Position numbers and translations under genes: made by a program
The notes under the pieces: model-generated
Database searches by the model: none
The model's input: the letters and a program-made list of their open reading frames with translations, nothing else
Told to the model about the DNA's origin: nothing
Assembly (NCBI RefSeq): GCF_002531575.1
Contig: NZ_NWTI01000018.1
Coordinates: 120,073 to 184,072 of the forward strand
Direction of reading: 5' to 3'
Length of the DNA stretch: 64,000 bases
From: Bradyrhizobium sp. Y36
Lineage (GTDB): Bacteria > Pseudomonadota > Alphaproteobacteria > Rhizobiales > Xanthobacteraceae
Shown: piece by piece, positions 6,731 through 16,088 of the stretch
Layout of the letters: every line of letters starts with the position of its first letter
How positions within the stretch are numbered: position 1 is the stretch's first letter

Positions 6731-8962
6731 CTAGGCGTGCTCGACGTAGTAGCTGTTGTGGTGCTTGCCCTTGTACGCCTCGATGCGCTTGAGCATCTTC
6801 GGGTTGGCGCGGTTGAGCACGGCGCCGAGCAGCTTCTTCTGCAGGACCTCCGATCCGGAAACCGACTCCTGAAGCGCGCTTCGGGTCGTCTGGCCCCATT
6901 CGATCACGTAGACCATGGCGTCGATCAGGAGGCTGACGGCCTTGGCGTCCGCCACCGGCATCACCGGCGCGAGGTCGATCACGATGTACTCATAGTGCTC
7001 TCTCAGCACCTTGAGCAGCTCGGCCATCGCCTTCGATCCGATCACGTCGGCCGAATTGACCATGCGGGAAGCGACGACGGACGGCAGGAAATCCAGGCCC
7101 GTTTCCTTGCTTCGTTGCACATGATAGCCGAGGCTGGCGGGGTCGCTGAGGGCCTCCACCAGGCCGCTCTTGGCGTCCGGTGCGAGTTCCCGGGTCAGCG
7201 AGCGCGTGTGCAGATCGCCGTCGATCAGCACCACGCGATGTCCGGTGAGCGCGACCAGCTGCGCGAAGTTGGCGGCCACCGTCGTCTTCCCTTCCTTGGG
7301 AAGAGACGAGACGATGCCGATCACCTTGATCTCGCGGGTCAGGCGCGCGACGTCGATCGACACCTTGATGTTGCGCAACGTCTCGGCAAACCGCGAGAAC
7401 GGATGGTCGACGACGTAGCGGGACAGATCCGCTGGGCTCGTCTTGGCTGAGCTCGAAAGCAGCGCACCGGTCATCGTTGGCTGACCGATGTCGGGCAGGA
7501 CTCCGAGGCACTTGACGCCGAGCTCATCCTCGACCTCGCCCGGGGTCCGCAAGACATCGCTGAGCAGCTCACGCCCGAATGCGACGCCAAAGCCGAGACA
7601 GAGACCGCCCACGAGGCCTCCCACCAGCGCCAGGACCGTGCGCGGCGAGCTCTTGCGATCCGGCTTGGTGGCGGTGCTGATCAGGCGCGACTCGCTGAGC
7701 GGAAAGCTCTGGTTCTGCGTCGCGCTCTGCAGCTTCTCGAGGAAGTTGTTGTAGAGGTTGCGGTAGGTGTCCGCGGCGCTTTCGAGATCGCGCAATTTGA
7801 CTTCGGCCTGGCCGGTGTGGCCGGCCTGGGCGACGAGATCCTTGACACTCTTGTCGAGAGAAGCCTCCCGGCTCTTCGCGATCTCGTAGTCGCTGCGATA
7901 GGCGTCTCCGATCCGATGCAGCTCGTCCGCCATGTTCTTGCGGATTTCCTCCATCTTGTTGGCCAGATTGACCGCGGCAAGATGGGTCTTGCCGTAACGC
8001 TTGGACCAGTCGGCATACTGGGCCGCGAGATCGAGATATTGTGCGCGCAGGCGGGTGATGACCGAGTTGTTGAGCGCGTCGGTCACCGTCGATTGCGCGA
8101 CATCCTGGTCCGAAATCGCGTTGATGCGGTCGAGCCGGGCCTTGGCTTCGGCCGTCGCCGCCCGTGCCTGAACCAGCTGCGTGTTCAGGTCCGACAATTG
8201 CTGTTCGGACATCAGGCCGCGGCTGGTCCCGACGATGTTGTGCTCGGCCTTGAAGGTCTGCACCGCGCGGTCGCTGGCCGAGGCCTGCTCGCTCAGCTCG
8301 ATGCTGCGCTGCTGAAGCCACTCTGTGGCCCGCTTGGTGGATTCATATTTGGCTTCCAGGGCACCGACGAGATAGGCCTTGGCGATGGCGTTGGCGATCT
8401 TGGCGGCCTTGTCGGGGGTCCGTGCGCGATAGTTCAGCGACAGGACGTAGGTCGTCAGGACGCGTTCCGTTCTCAGGTTCTTCTGAACCTGCTCGACCAC
8501 CGCATGTTCGAGCTGATCCTGCGATGCCGGTTCGCCGGAGCTGAACAGCGACATCATCTTGCCGAGAATGATGGAGAGAAGGCCCGGCTTGGAGCCGTTG
8601 AACTCGGGATCTTCCGTCAGCTTCAGGCGACGCACGACCGAGAGGATCAGGTCGTCGGAATTGATGACCTCGACCTGGCTGTCGACGTAGCCGGTGTCGA
8701 TGAGGGCGCTGTTGGCGTTGCTGTCCTTGTCCAGCACCTGCGCCTGACGCGTATCCATCATGATCCGGGCGTTCGCCGTGTACATGGGTTGCGCCATGAC
8801 CAGATAGACGATCACCAGCGCCAGCGCGGCGCCGGTGCACGCCGCGACGATCGGCCATTGCCGGCGCAGGACGTCGGCCACACGCTCGAAGCTGAGGACG
8901 GCTCCGCCGAACTCGATGCCGAATCGGTGGCCCGACTGGAAATGTTCTCTGGGCTGATACAT
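6731..8962 (-). CDS. Polysaccharide chain-length regulator fused to BY-kinase (ExoP/Wzc type)
   Basis: A 743-residue inner-membrane co-polymerase. The N-terminal Wzz domain starts after about residue 22 with a first membrane helix (about 37-58). A long periplasmic coiled-coil region follows (residues about 160-400), and a second helix lies near residues 430-455, just after the PxxP-like segment KPDRKSSPRT. The cytoplasmic kinase domain has a Walker A SLPKEGKTT (about residue 555-563), a Walker A' LIDGDLH and a Walker B-like IVIDLAP. The A' motif has His where family members normally have Arg (DxDLR). The C-terminal tyrosine cluster is reduced to YKGKHHNSYYVEHA with three Tyr. The protein controls EPS chain length and export through oligomerisation and autophosphorylation. 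It lies 32 nt downstream of the 8995 gene in the same operon. Confidence 0.93.
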   Translation of the reverse strand: MYQPREHFQSGHRFGIEFGGAVLSFERVADVLRRQWPIVAACTGAALALVIVYLVMAQPMYTANARIMMDTRQAQVLDKDSNANSALIDTGYVDSQVEVINSDDLILSVVRRLKLTEDPEFNGSKPGLLSIILGKMMSLFSSGEPASQDQLEHAVVEQVQKNLRTERVLTTYVLSLNYRARTPDKAAKIANAIAKAYLVGALEAKYESTKRATEWLQQRSIELSEQASASDRAVQTFKAEHNIVGTSRGLMSEQQLSDLNTQLVQARAATAEAKARLDRINAISDQDVAQSTVTDALNNSVITRLRAQYLDLAAQYADWSKRYGKTHLAAVNLANKMEEIRKNMADELHRIGDAYRSDYEIAKSREASLDKSVKDLVAQAGHTGQAEVKLRDLESAADTYRNLYNNFLEKLQSATQNQSFPLSESRLISTATKPDRKSSPRTVLALVGGLVGGLCLGFGVAFGRELLSDVLRTPGEVEDELGVKCLGVLPDIGQPTMTGALLSSSAKTSPADLSRYVVDHPFSRFAETLRNIKVSIDVARLTREIKVIGIVSSLPKEGKTTVAANFAQLVALTGHRVVLIDGDLHTRSLTRELAPDAKSGLVEALSDPASLGYHVQRSKETGLDFLPSVVASRMVNSADVIGSKAMAELLKVLREHYEYIVIDLAPVMPVADAKAVSLLIDAMVYVIEWGQTTRSALQESVSGSEVLQKKLLGAVLNRANPKMLKRIEAYKGKHHNSYYVEHA

Positions 8963-8994
8963 TGTCTAATTCGCTGCCTTTTGATGATCGCAGA

Positions 8995-9561
8995 TCAATT
9001 CGGAAGAGGGACGGGCTTGAACGGATTGGCCAGCTTGGTCTTCCACTCGCCCTCGAGCAGCGCCCCGCCGCGCGTCGGTTGCGCCGGGCCCTTGGCTTGC
9101 GATTGAGCCTGGATGCCGGAGCTGTCGTCACCTGCGGCGGAATAACCCGCCTGCACGTTGAGGTCGCCGATTCGCTGCACGAAATCCCTGATCTTGCGCG
9201 CCGCGTCCGGCTTCGTGGACGTGCACCGCCCCTCGGCAATCTTCAGCGCGGCACCGATGGCCGAACGATCGGTTGAGGCCGAGGCGGAGATCAGCGTCTG
9301 CACGGACGGCAACACCGAGGGATTGGTGGCGATATAGGTGGCGAGCCTGAATCTCAGCTTCTCCTTGTCATTGCGCAGCCGTTCCAGGAGCGAGGAGGGC
9401 GACTTGACGAACGTGTCGAGCTCGAGCTGCGAGGCACGATCCGAGAATTCGACGCACTGAGCGCGGCAGGCATCGATGCTCGACACGATCAAGGCAGAGC
9501 TTGCCAAGACGATCGGCAGCCATCGTGCCCTTGCATGACGACGTGTTAGTCCGCGGCCCAT
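8995..9561 (-). CDS. Secreted hypothetical protein cotranscribed with the BY-kinase
   Basis: A 188-residue protein with a basic N-terminus and a hydrophobic signal sequence (LPIVLASSALIVSSI, cleavage near CRA-Q). The mature protein has a helical, charged central region (LELDTFVKSPSSLLERLRNDKEKLRFRL) and a Gly/Gln-rich tail. A purine-rich GAGGGA lies just ahead of the ATG. It is the first gene of a two-gene minus-strand operon with the Wzz/BY-kinase and may be a periplasmic accessory of EPS assembly. No known domain is recognised, and it is not an outer-membrane export protein: it is too short and lacks the polysaccharide export motif. Confidence 0.75.
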   Translation of the reverse strand: MGRGLTRRHARARWLPIVLASSALIVSSIDACRAQCVEFSDRASQLELDTFVKSPSSLLERLRNDKEKLRFRLATYIATNPSVLPSVQTLISASASTDRSAIGAALKIAEGRCTSTKPDAARKIRDFVQRIGDLNVQAGYSAAGDDSSGIQAQSQAKGPAQPTRGGALLEGEWKTKLANPFKPVPLPN

Positions 9562-10165
9562 CCGTGTCCCTCTGCTCCCTGTTGCAATCGGAGAACACGC
9601 GAAACCTGACAGGTAACTGTGTCAAATTTTGTGCGACGCAAAAGTTGAGTTCACGTTGTCAGTGACACCATTGCGTGGTCTCTTCCGCGCGGTTGCAAAA
9701 TGAAGAAATGCAATGCCTGAGAGATCGGCATCTTGCGCCCAGGAATGTTGCAACCTGAAAACATATGAGGCGTTTGCACGTCCTTGCATCGCAAGCTGTC
9801 GTCGCAAAACCGACACAAGTCGCAGACGAGCCTTTGGTTCCCTCGGTGAAAAAATATCAACGCGACGTTTGCTCCTATAAAATCAGTGCTCCGGCACGTC
9901 TCTGCCTTGATCGCACCATCGCCGGATTTCGCGCACACTTTGTACGCAAATGCTCGCAATCATCGCGCGCGAATTGATTTGCGCGCTGACGCGCGGTGTC
10001 TCTGGCAAAAAGTGGCGTGAACTTGGCGCTCGCATGTCCGAATGACTGCGAGCGTTGAAATTATCGTCGATCGTCATGCGTCGAATGCGACTCCGCGATC
10101 GCAGAGATTGAACGCGTGCAAATCGTGATGCACACTGTTGCGGTGCAATAGCTGGGAATGTTGAT
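9562..10165. promoter_or_regulatory. 604-bp divergent promoter region inside the EPS locus
   Basis: This is the divergent region between the minus-strand kinase operon (start 9561) and the plus-strand acyltransferase/polymerase operon (start 10166). It is relatively AT-rich and has no credible gene. The word TGTGCGACGCAAAAGTT near 9631 matches 15 of 17 positions with the palindrome upstream of the priming transferase. A near-perfect palindrome lies at 9965-9986 (GCGCGCGAAT / ATTTGCGCGC). Several TTGCAA-type words occur near 9690, 9747 and 9950. It probably carries promoters for both operons. Confidence 0.5.
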
Positions 10166-11368
10166 GTGACGGAGTTGATTCATCGTGAGAAGGCGCATGT
10201 CCTGCCGCTCGACAGCATCCGGGGCGTCGCCGCGACATCGGTGGTGATTCACCATTTGCTGCTGATGCCGACCTTTCTCGCTGCGTTTCCACACAACGCG
10301 TGGATCAATTGCTCGTTCTTCAGAAGCTCCTGGCTGCTGGTCGATCTGTTCTTCGTCCTCAGCGGCATCGTCATGTCGCTGAGCTACGTCGAGAGCGACT
10401 TCGGGCGTTTTTCGCTGCGCGAATTCATGGTGCGGCGCCTGGCGCGGGTCTATCCGCTGCACATCGTCATGCTGTTGGCGAATCTCCTGTTTCGCCTGCT
10501 GCGGATCAGCCTGGTCATGGCGGGAGTCGTCGTGGCGGCGCCGGCGGCGTTCGAGGTGAATAATGCCTATTCCTTCGTGCTCAACGTCCTGCTGCTGCAC
10601 TCGATGGGGTTCATCGACTATCTCGGCTGGAATGCGCCGAGCTGGAGCATCAGCGTCGAGTTCTACACCTACCTGGTGTTCGGCCTGATCGTCCTCTTTG
10701 CCCAGCGCATGCGTTCGCTGTTGTGGTTCTACGTGCTCTGCGGCGCGCTCGCGGTCGCAAGCCTGGTCGTCATCATCTTCGTGCTCGACAAGAGGAGTCT
10801 CGGGCTTCAGACCGATTTCGGCATCCTGCGCTGCTTCGTAAGCTTCTTCCTCGGCGTGCTCACGGTCAGGATCGTCGATCGCCTGCCGGCCAAGCCGGGT
10901 CCTGCCGTTCAGGGCATGCTGCAATTCGTCGCCATGATCGCCAGCATTGTGCTGGTGTCCATGGCGGAGACCAATCCTGCGTCGACCTTCCTCGCGCCCG
11001 TGACGTTTGCGATCTTCCTCGGCAGCCTGCTCGCCTTTCCGGATGCGCTGCTGGTGCCGCGGATGCTGGTGGCCAAGCCGCTGGTCTGGCTCGGGAAACG
11101 TTCCTATTCGATCTATATGGTGCACGCGCTCGTGGTGCTGCTCGCCGAATATTTCGTGCGGGCGGTCGGGGCGGGGCGGATCGCCGCGCTCGATTCGATT
11201 TTGCCCGGTCTGCCGGCCTCGCTGAATCTCGTGGTCTCGCTGGCCGCCGTGCTCGCGGTCTCCCACTTCACCTATCTCTACGTCGAAATCCCCGGCGGCA
11301 AGTTCATGCGGAACGCGCTTGGAAGCCGGTCCGATTTCTCGGCGTCCCCTGCGCGGCAGGCGAATTGA
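10166..11368 (+). CDS. Acyltransferase-3 family membrane protein
   Basis: A 400-residue integral membrane O-acyltransferase (OafA/ExoZ family) with about ten hydrophobic helices. It has the family opening PLDSIRGVAATSVVIHH (residues about 13-29, with Arg-Gly and the conserved His), FFVLSGIVMS, RRLARVYPLH and PSWSISVEFYTY motifs. Such enzymes move acetyl or other acyl groups onto glycans at the membrane. The start is GTG. It is the first gene of a plus-strand run 10166-14914, followed after 7 nt by the Wzy-like gene, so it most likely decorates the EPS repeat unit. Confidence 0.9.
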   Translation: MTELIHREKAHVLPLDSIRGVAATSVVIHHLLLMPTFLAAFPHNAWINCSFFRSSWLLVDLFFVLSGIVMSLSYVESDFGRFSLREFMVRRLARVYPLHIVMLLANLLFRLLRISLVMAGVVVAAPAAFEVNNAYSFVLNVLLLHSMGFIDYLGWNAPSWSISVEFYTYLVFGLIVLFAQRMRSLLWFYVLCGALAVASLVVIIFVLDKRSLGLQTDFGILRCFVSFFLGVLTVRIVDRLPAKPGPAVQGMLQFVAMIASIVLVSMAETNPASTFLAPVTFAIFLGSLLAFPDALLVPRMLVAKPLVWLGKRSYSIYMVHALVVLLAEYFVRAVGAGRIAALDSILPGLPASLNLVVSLAAVLAVSHFTYLYVEIPGGKFMRNALGSRSDFSASPARQAN

Positions 11369-11375
11369 GCCTGAT

Positions 11376-12713
11376 ATGACGATCCTTGCGCTGCATCGAC
11401 CCAAGATCACGCTGATCAGCCTCAACATCGAGGCGATCGCACTCGGGGCCTATCTGGTCCGCGACGCCTTTGGCGGCGTGATCCGCTATTACACCAGCAT
11501 CTATCACTTGAACGCGCTCTGGTACGTGCCCGACGCGATTGCGGTTCTGTGCCTCATCCAGTTCTTCGTCCATTGCATCCTGCGCAATCGCAGCACCCTG
11601 GCCCTGCTTGTGTTGGTGCAGATCATGCTGTCGCTCGTGCTCGGCTATTTCTTTTTGGGGACGACGAATGCGGCGATCTCGTCCTTCAAGATGATGCTGC
11701 CGGTGTTCGTCGGATTCTGCTTCTGTGATTCCAGCCTCGGCTCATACAAGAAGCTTCTGTCGGTCATCGCGGTCACCTTCTACCTGTCGGTGATCGGCGT
11801 CTTCCTGACGAAGTTCTACCTGATGCCCTGGGTGGGCTACAAATACGAGTCGTTCGGCGCCGTGCGCGAGGCCGGCCGGTTGTGGTGGGCCTATGGTGGC
11901 GACGATCAGCGCCTGATGGGCTTTGCTGCCGACAACACCATGGCAGCCTTTTTCATCCTGGTGTCGTTCGCGATCACGTCGATTCGCATGAGCACCACCT
12001 GGTGTCTGCTGCTCGGTTCCATCGCGATCTATGCCACCAAGCTGACCACGAGCAAGACGACCATGATCGTCCTCGTGCTCTACCTGATCCTGCTGGTGTT
12101 GGTGCGGATGCTGCCGGAGAGGGCGCGCTTTCCGGCGATCCGGACCATCGCGCTGTGGTCGTATGCCTCGATCTTCGTGCCGTTCTTCATGATCGTGTTC
12201 GCGTCCGGGACCGCGGCGGTGCCGCATTCGACCCTTTTCAGCATCCTGGATCGCATCAACAACAGCTGGCAGAAGCCGTTCATCTACCTCACGCAGCTCA
12301 TGCCCGTCGGCCTCGTGACCGGCTGTGGTGCAGGTTGCTTCAACTATCCGCAGCAGCTGTTCTCGCCGCTCGCGGCGTATTGGGTGCCCGTCGACAATTT
12401 CTACATCGGGACCTACCTGATGTTCGGCCTCCCGTTCGTCGCATTCATGGTGATGGTGTTCCGGGCGACGTTCGGAGCCACCGACGTCTACAAGCTGACG
12501 CTGATCTTCGTCGTCAATCTGTTCACGATCACGGTGCTGAACTACGGCCCGGCGTCCGGCCTCTTGATCATCGCACTGAGCTTCAGCGAAGTGTTCTCGC
12601 GCCGTGCGGCCTCCGCACGGGCCGGCGACGCCGTGCCGATCGTCATGCGGCCACCGGTGCCGTCGTTGGAGGGCTTCCGACCGGATATGCCGGCGGCGAG
12701 CGGAAGCAGGTGA
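11376..12713 (+). CDS. Wzy-like EPS polymerase (O-antigen ligase/polymerase-type membrane protein)
   Basis: A 445-residue protein with about eleven hydrophobic segments and a larger soluble loop in the C-terminal half (around SWQKPFIYLTQLMPVGLVTGCGAGCFNYP), the usual topology of Wzy polymerases. Wzy proteins are poorly conserved, so the call rests on topology, size and position between acyltransferase genes in an EPS locus. The ATG at 11376 lies 7 nt after the upstream stop and is preferred to the longer frame from 11319. The C-terminal 50 residues are cytoplasmic and Pro/Arg-rich. Confidence 0.7.
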   Translation: MTILALHRPKITLISLNIEAIALGAYLVRDAFGGVIRYYTSIYHLNALWYVPDAIAVLCLIQFFVHCILRNRSTLALLVLVQIMLSLVLGYFFLGTTNAAISSFKMMLPVFVGFCFCDSSLGSYKKLLSVIAVTFYLSVIGVFLTKFYLMPWVGYKYESFGAVREAGRLWWAYGGDDQRLMGFAADNTMAAFFILVSFAITSIRMSTTWCLLLGSIAIYATKLTTSKTTMIVLVLYLILLVLVRMLPERARFPAIRTIALWSYASIFVPFFMIVFASGTAAVPHSTLFSILDRINNSWQKPFIYLTQLMPVGLVTGCGAGCFNYPQQLFSPLAAYWVPVDNFYIGTYLMFGLPFVAFMVMVFRATFGATDVYKLTLIFVVNLFTITVLNYGPASGLLIIALSFSEVFSRRAASARAGDAVPIVMRPPVPSLEGFRPDMPAASGSR

Positions 12714-12719
12714 GAACGA

Positions 12720-13829
12720 ATGATGCATAAGAGACTCGCATTCATCGATACGCTGCGCGGCATCGCCGTGTTGTCGGTCCTGGTCCAGCATGTCTTCGAG
12801 ATCATCGTCGAGAAGCACCCGACGGGCGCGTTCTACTGGCCGATCCACGATGTGTTCGGCTACTACATGAACTTCGGCCGCTTCGGCGTCGTGTTGTTCT
12901 TCTTCGTCAGCGGCTTCGTCATTCCGTTCAGCTTTCCCGACAGCGCGACGCCGGTGCGGGATTTTGCGATCAGCCGCTTCTTCCGGCTCTACCCGGCCTA
13001 CTGGACCTCGCTCGTGGTCGGACTGGTGACGATGCAACTGATGGATTCGAAGATCTATCCGCTGGGGCAGATCGCCGCGAACGTGACGATGCTGCAGACG
13101 TTCGTGAACGTCCCGAACCTGTGGGTGTTCTACTGGACGCTGGCGATCGAGCTGCTGTTCTATGTCGGCTGCACCATCCTCTTTGCGATGGGGCTGCTGA
13201 ACCGGCGCTTCACGGCGGTGACGATCGTCATTGCGGCCGCGCTGGTCGGAACCACCGCCGCGGTTCTGGTCGAGAACAGGACCGTTTCCTCGGTGATGGA
13301 GGTCGGGTTGAACCTGTCGGCGATGTTCCTCGGCAAGATCATCCGCGATACCGTCATCGGCGGAAAGCTGCGATGGACCCACGTGGCGGTCTGCACGCTG
13401 CTGTATGCGATCTTCGCCGTCACCCTGTCCGACCGGCGGTTCGGCGGCGTTTATCACGAGAACTTCTTCTACAGCTATTCGATCGGATCGGCCTATGTCT
13501 GCGCGGCGCTGGTCTTCATCGGCTTTGCCGTGTTCGGCGAGAGAATGGCGTGGCGCCCGATGGCGTTCGTCGGCGTGATCAGCTATTCGGTCTACCTGAT
13601 GTCGCCGTTCGTGATCGTCTTCGTCCATCGCCTCGTCTGGTTCGGCGATGGGCCGGTTGGGTGGTCGATCTTCCTGACGGTGATCCTGGCGCTCTCGCTG
13701 CTCGTCAGCTGGATGACGTTCACCTTCGTTGAGAAGCCCAGCATTGCGTTTGGACAACGGTTCCGCTCGGCGCGCCGCAAGAAGGTGGTGCTCGAGCCCG
13801 CGCTCAGCACGCAAGGCGCCGCAGAGTGA
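12720..13829 (+). CDS. Acyltransferase-3 family membrane protein
   Basis: A 369-residue multi-pass O-acyltransferase. Signature segments are FIDTLRGIAVLSVLVQHVFE, FGVVLFFFVSGFVIPFSF and RFFRLYPAYW, with about ten helices after these. It lies 6 nt downstream of the Wzy-like gene and overlaps the next acyltransferase by 4 nt (GTGA), so the three are translationally coupled. It probably modifies EPS sugars with an acyl group; substrate unknown. Confidence 0.9.
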   Translation: MMHKRLAFIDTLRGIAVLSVLVQHVFEIIVEKHPTGAFYWPIHDVFGYYMNFGRFGVVLFFFVSGFVIPFSFPDSATPVRDFAISRFFRLYPAYWTSLVVGLVTMQLMDSKIYPLGQIAANVTMLQTFVNVPNLWVFYWTLAIELLFYVGCTILFAMGLLNRRFTAVTIVIAAALVGTTAAVLVENRTVSSVMEVGLNLSAMFLGKIIRDTVIGGKLRWTHVAVCTLLYAIFAVTLSDRRFGGVYHENFFYSYSIGSAYVCAALVFIGFAVFGERMAWRPMAFVGVISYSVYLMSPFVIVFVHRLVWFGDGPVGWSIFLTVILALSLLVSWMTFTFVEKPSIAFGQRFRSARRKKVVLEPALSTQGAAE

Positions 13830-14914
13830 GCGGGACCCCGCACCAGCCGGGCGTCGCCTATGACGGATCGTTCGTGCCGTCGGTGCAGGGGCTGCGCGGC
13901 ATCGCGGCGCTCAGCGTGCTGATGGATCATTTCTACGACATGCCGAAGGGAGGCATGTACGATATTCCGGATCCCGGCTTCCTGCCGCCGCTCTGGCCCT
14001 GGCTGCAATCGGTGATCAATGTCGGCGGTCATGGAGTCGAGTTGTTCTTCATGATCAGCGGCTTCCTGATCCCGGCGAGCCTGGTGCGGCACGGATCGCT
14101 GCCGCGGTTCTTTTTCGATCGCGTCCTGCGCATCATGCCGGTGTTCGTCGTCCTGCATCTTGCCCTGTTCGCGATTGGCCCGATCGTCGGCTACAAATTC
14201 TTCCGCGGTATCGACCTGACCAGCTATCTGGGGATCTTCGCGGCCAATCTGTTCTTCGTGCAGGACGCGCTCGGCCTGCCCATTGCCCAGCAGAACGCCT
14301 GGACGCTGACCTATGAATGGGCGTTCTACATCTGGTTTGCAGTGGCGTTTTCGATGCTGCGCATCGGCGGCAAGATGCTGGCCGCGCCGCTGATCCTGCT
14401 GGGTGTCGCTTGCCTCCTGCACTGGCCGATCACGGCATTCTTCTGCATCGGCATGCTCTACAGCGCCACCGGCTTTCGCATCCGGATTCCGGGACGTATG
14501 GGACTGATCGCGGGGCTCGCTTGCGGCGCGGCGATGTATGCGAGCCTCGTGCTGTTTCACCCGTTCGTGGCCCTGCTTCCCGGATTTCTGCTGTTCGGCA
14601 TGGTGCTTGCCCCGGACTCGGGCCTCGGCAGGGCGCTGAGTGCGCCGGCCCTGCAATATGTCGGCAGGATCAGCTACAGCCTTTATCTGGTGCACCCCTT
14701 CGTGCTCTTCCCCTTGCAGGTGATCGGCCTGAAGCTGGTTGCCGTCGGTGTCGATCGCTGGCTGCTGTGGACCGCCTTCATCGGCATCGGACTGGTGATG
14801 TCGCTGGTCGCAAGCGCGATCAGCTATGAGTTGATCGAGGTGAGGCTGAGGCGTCTGTTGGACAGCGCGATCCGCGGTATGTTGTTTCGACGGCAGATCG
14901 AGCAATCGGTTTGA
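13826..14914 (+). CDS. Acyltransferase-3 family membrane protein
   Basis: A 362-residue protein that begins with GTG overlapping the stop of the previous gene (GTGA). Family signatures are VQGLRGIAALSVLMDHFYD, GVELFFMISGFLIPASL and FFDRVLRIMPVFVV, followed by LTYEWAFYIWFAVAF and about ten helices in all. It is the last gene of the 10166-14914 operon and convergent with the GT4 gene at 14931. A tandem pair of acyltransferases suggests two different acylation sites on the polymer, or one site each for different sugars. Confidence 0.9.
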   Translation: MSGTPHQPGVAYDGSFVPSVQGLRGIAALSVLMDHFYDMPKGGMYDIPDPGFLPPLWPWLQSVINVGGHGVELFFMISGFLIPASLVRHGSLPRFFFDRVLRIMPVFVVLHLALFAIGPIVGYKFFRGIDLTSYLGIFAANLFFVQDALGLPIAQQNAWTLTYEWAFYIWFAVAFSMLRIGGKMLAAPLILLGVACLLHWPITAFFCIGMLYSATGFRIRIPGRMGLIAGLACGAAMYASLVLFHPFVALLPGFLLFGMVLAPDSGLGRALSAPALQYVGRISYSLYLVHPFVLFPLQVIGLKLVAVGVDRWLLWTAFIGIGLVMSLVASAISYELIEVRLRRLLDSAIRGMLFRRQIEQSV

Positions 14915-14930
14915 GAGACCGCTGTCGCGG

Positions 14931-16088
14931 TCAACTCACGGTGCGACCTGCGAGCCTGTGATAGGAGCCCAGCAGGCCCTCGGCGATGCGATCCCAGTTC
15001 AGAATGCCGGCTGCGGTCTGCTGTGCGCCCTCGGTCAATGTCGCGGCCAGCGGCTTCGAGGTCAGCACGCGTTCGAGAGCATCCGCCAAAGCAGTCGCGT
15101 CGCCCGGAGGAACCAGCAGTCCGTTGACGCCGTCGGTGACGACGTCGGGAATGCCGCCGGTGGCGCTGGCGACGACGGGACGAAAATTCCCGTAGGCGGA
15201 TGCAAGCACGCCGCTCTGCGTCGCATCCTTGTAGGGGAGGGCGACCACGGTGGCGGATTGAAACAGCCGGCCGGTATCCGCTGGCGAAATGTAGGCGTTG
15301 ATGGTCTTCACCGTCGGCATCGCCTCCATCCGCGCGCCGAGCCGCGTCATCTCGGGGCCGCGGCCCGCGACGATCGCCTCGTGTGCCACGCCGCGCTTCG
15401 CCAGCATGTCGATCGCGTCGATGAACACGTCCAGGCCCTTGTAGGCCCACATCCGTCCAAAGAACAGAATGCGGGCGGATTCGGGCGCGGAGGCCGCGCG
15501 CCCGGCGGGCGGAACCATGAGCACGCCGTGCATATTGGAGACCGTCTCGCCCTTGAAGTCGGGCGATGCGCGACGAAAATCGGCAATGCAGCTCTCGCCA
15601 TGCGTCGTGACGACCGATGCGGCCGCGCGCATGCGCCCGCGCCACGCATCCTCACGTGGCGAGGTGCCCGAACCGCCTTCCGAATGCGGAATCGCATCGT
15701 GAACCGTCAGGACCAGCGGAATGCCAAACGGACGAAGCAGCTGGACCAGCTTGGACGTGTAGATCTCCGGAACTTCGTGACAATGAATCACGTCTGGACG
15801 AAACGATATTATGTCCATGAAGGATGCGGGGATGCCGATCGCGCCGCCGCGGCGCAGGCTCAGGTCGCGAATTCGTGTCTCGAAGGGGGCGGCCACGGCG
15901 ATATCGGCAAGTTCCCATTGCTGGTTCGCGTCCTTGGCGTTGAGCACGAGGCGGACGTCGCAATGATGCGCCAATCCGGATGCCAGGCGATAGGAATATT
16001 CCGCAAAATGCGGTGCGTAGATCGCCACACGCAGACGCTTGGAGTTACGGAGAGAACGCTGAGCGGACGAATTCATCAAGGCATCCAT
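14931..16088 (-). CDS. GT4-family glycosyltransferase
   Basis: A 385-residue GT-B fold transferase. The N-terminal domain begins KRLRVAIYAPHFAEYSYRLASGLAHHC. The C-terminal nucleotide-sugar domain has ILFFGRMWAYKGLDVFIDAI and ends with PVVASATGGIPDVVTDGVNGLLVPPGD. The usual E-x7-E pair is replaced (PYKDATQSGVLASAYG), as in some GT4 subgroups. It would add one sugar of the EPS repeat unit on the cytoplasmic side. It is transcribed alone on the minus strand, convergent with the acyltransferase operon and divergent from the flippase at 16318. An alternative start is the ATG at 16076. Confidence 0.87.
   Translation of the reverse strand: MDALMNSSAQRSLRNSKRLRVAIYAPHFAEYSYRLASGLAHHCDVRLVLNAKDANQQWELADIAVAAPFETRIRDLSLRRGGAIGIPASFMDIISFRPDVIHCHEVPEIYTSKLVQLLRPFGIPLVLTVHDAIPHSEGGSGTSPREDAWRGRMRAAASVVTTHGESCIADFRRASPDFKGETVSNMHGVLMVPPAGRAASAPESARILFFGRMWAYKGLDVFIDAIDMLAKRGVAHEAIVAGRGPEMTRLGARMEAMPTVKTINAYISPADTGRLFQSATVVALPYKDATQSGVLASAYGNFRPVVASATGGIPDVVTDGVNGLLVPPGDATALADALERVLTSKPLAATLTEGAQQTAAGILNWDRIAEGLLGSYHRLAGRTVS

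Noticed and set aside
10061..11428. 455-codon minus-strand frame
   Set aside because: Antisense to the acyltransferase at 10166; no motif and biased composition.
11742..13814. 690-codon minus-strand frame across two EPS genes
   Set aside because: It spans two genes with clear family motifs on the plus strand and is full of Arg/Asp/His/Gln, typical of an antisense frame in high-GC DNA.
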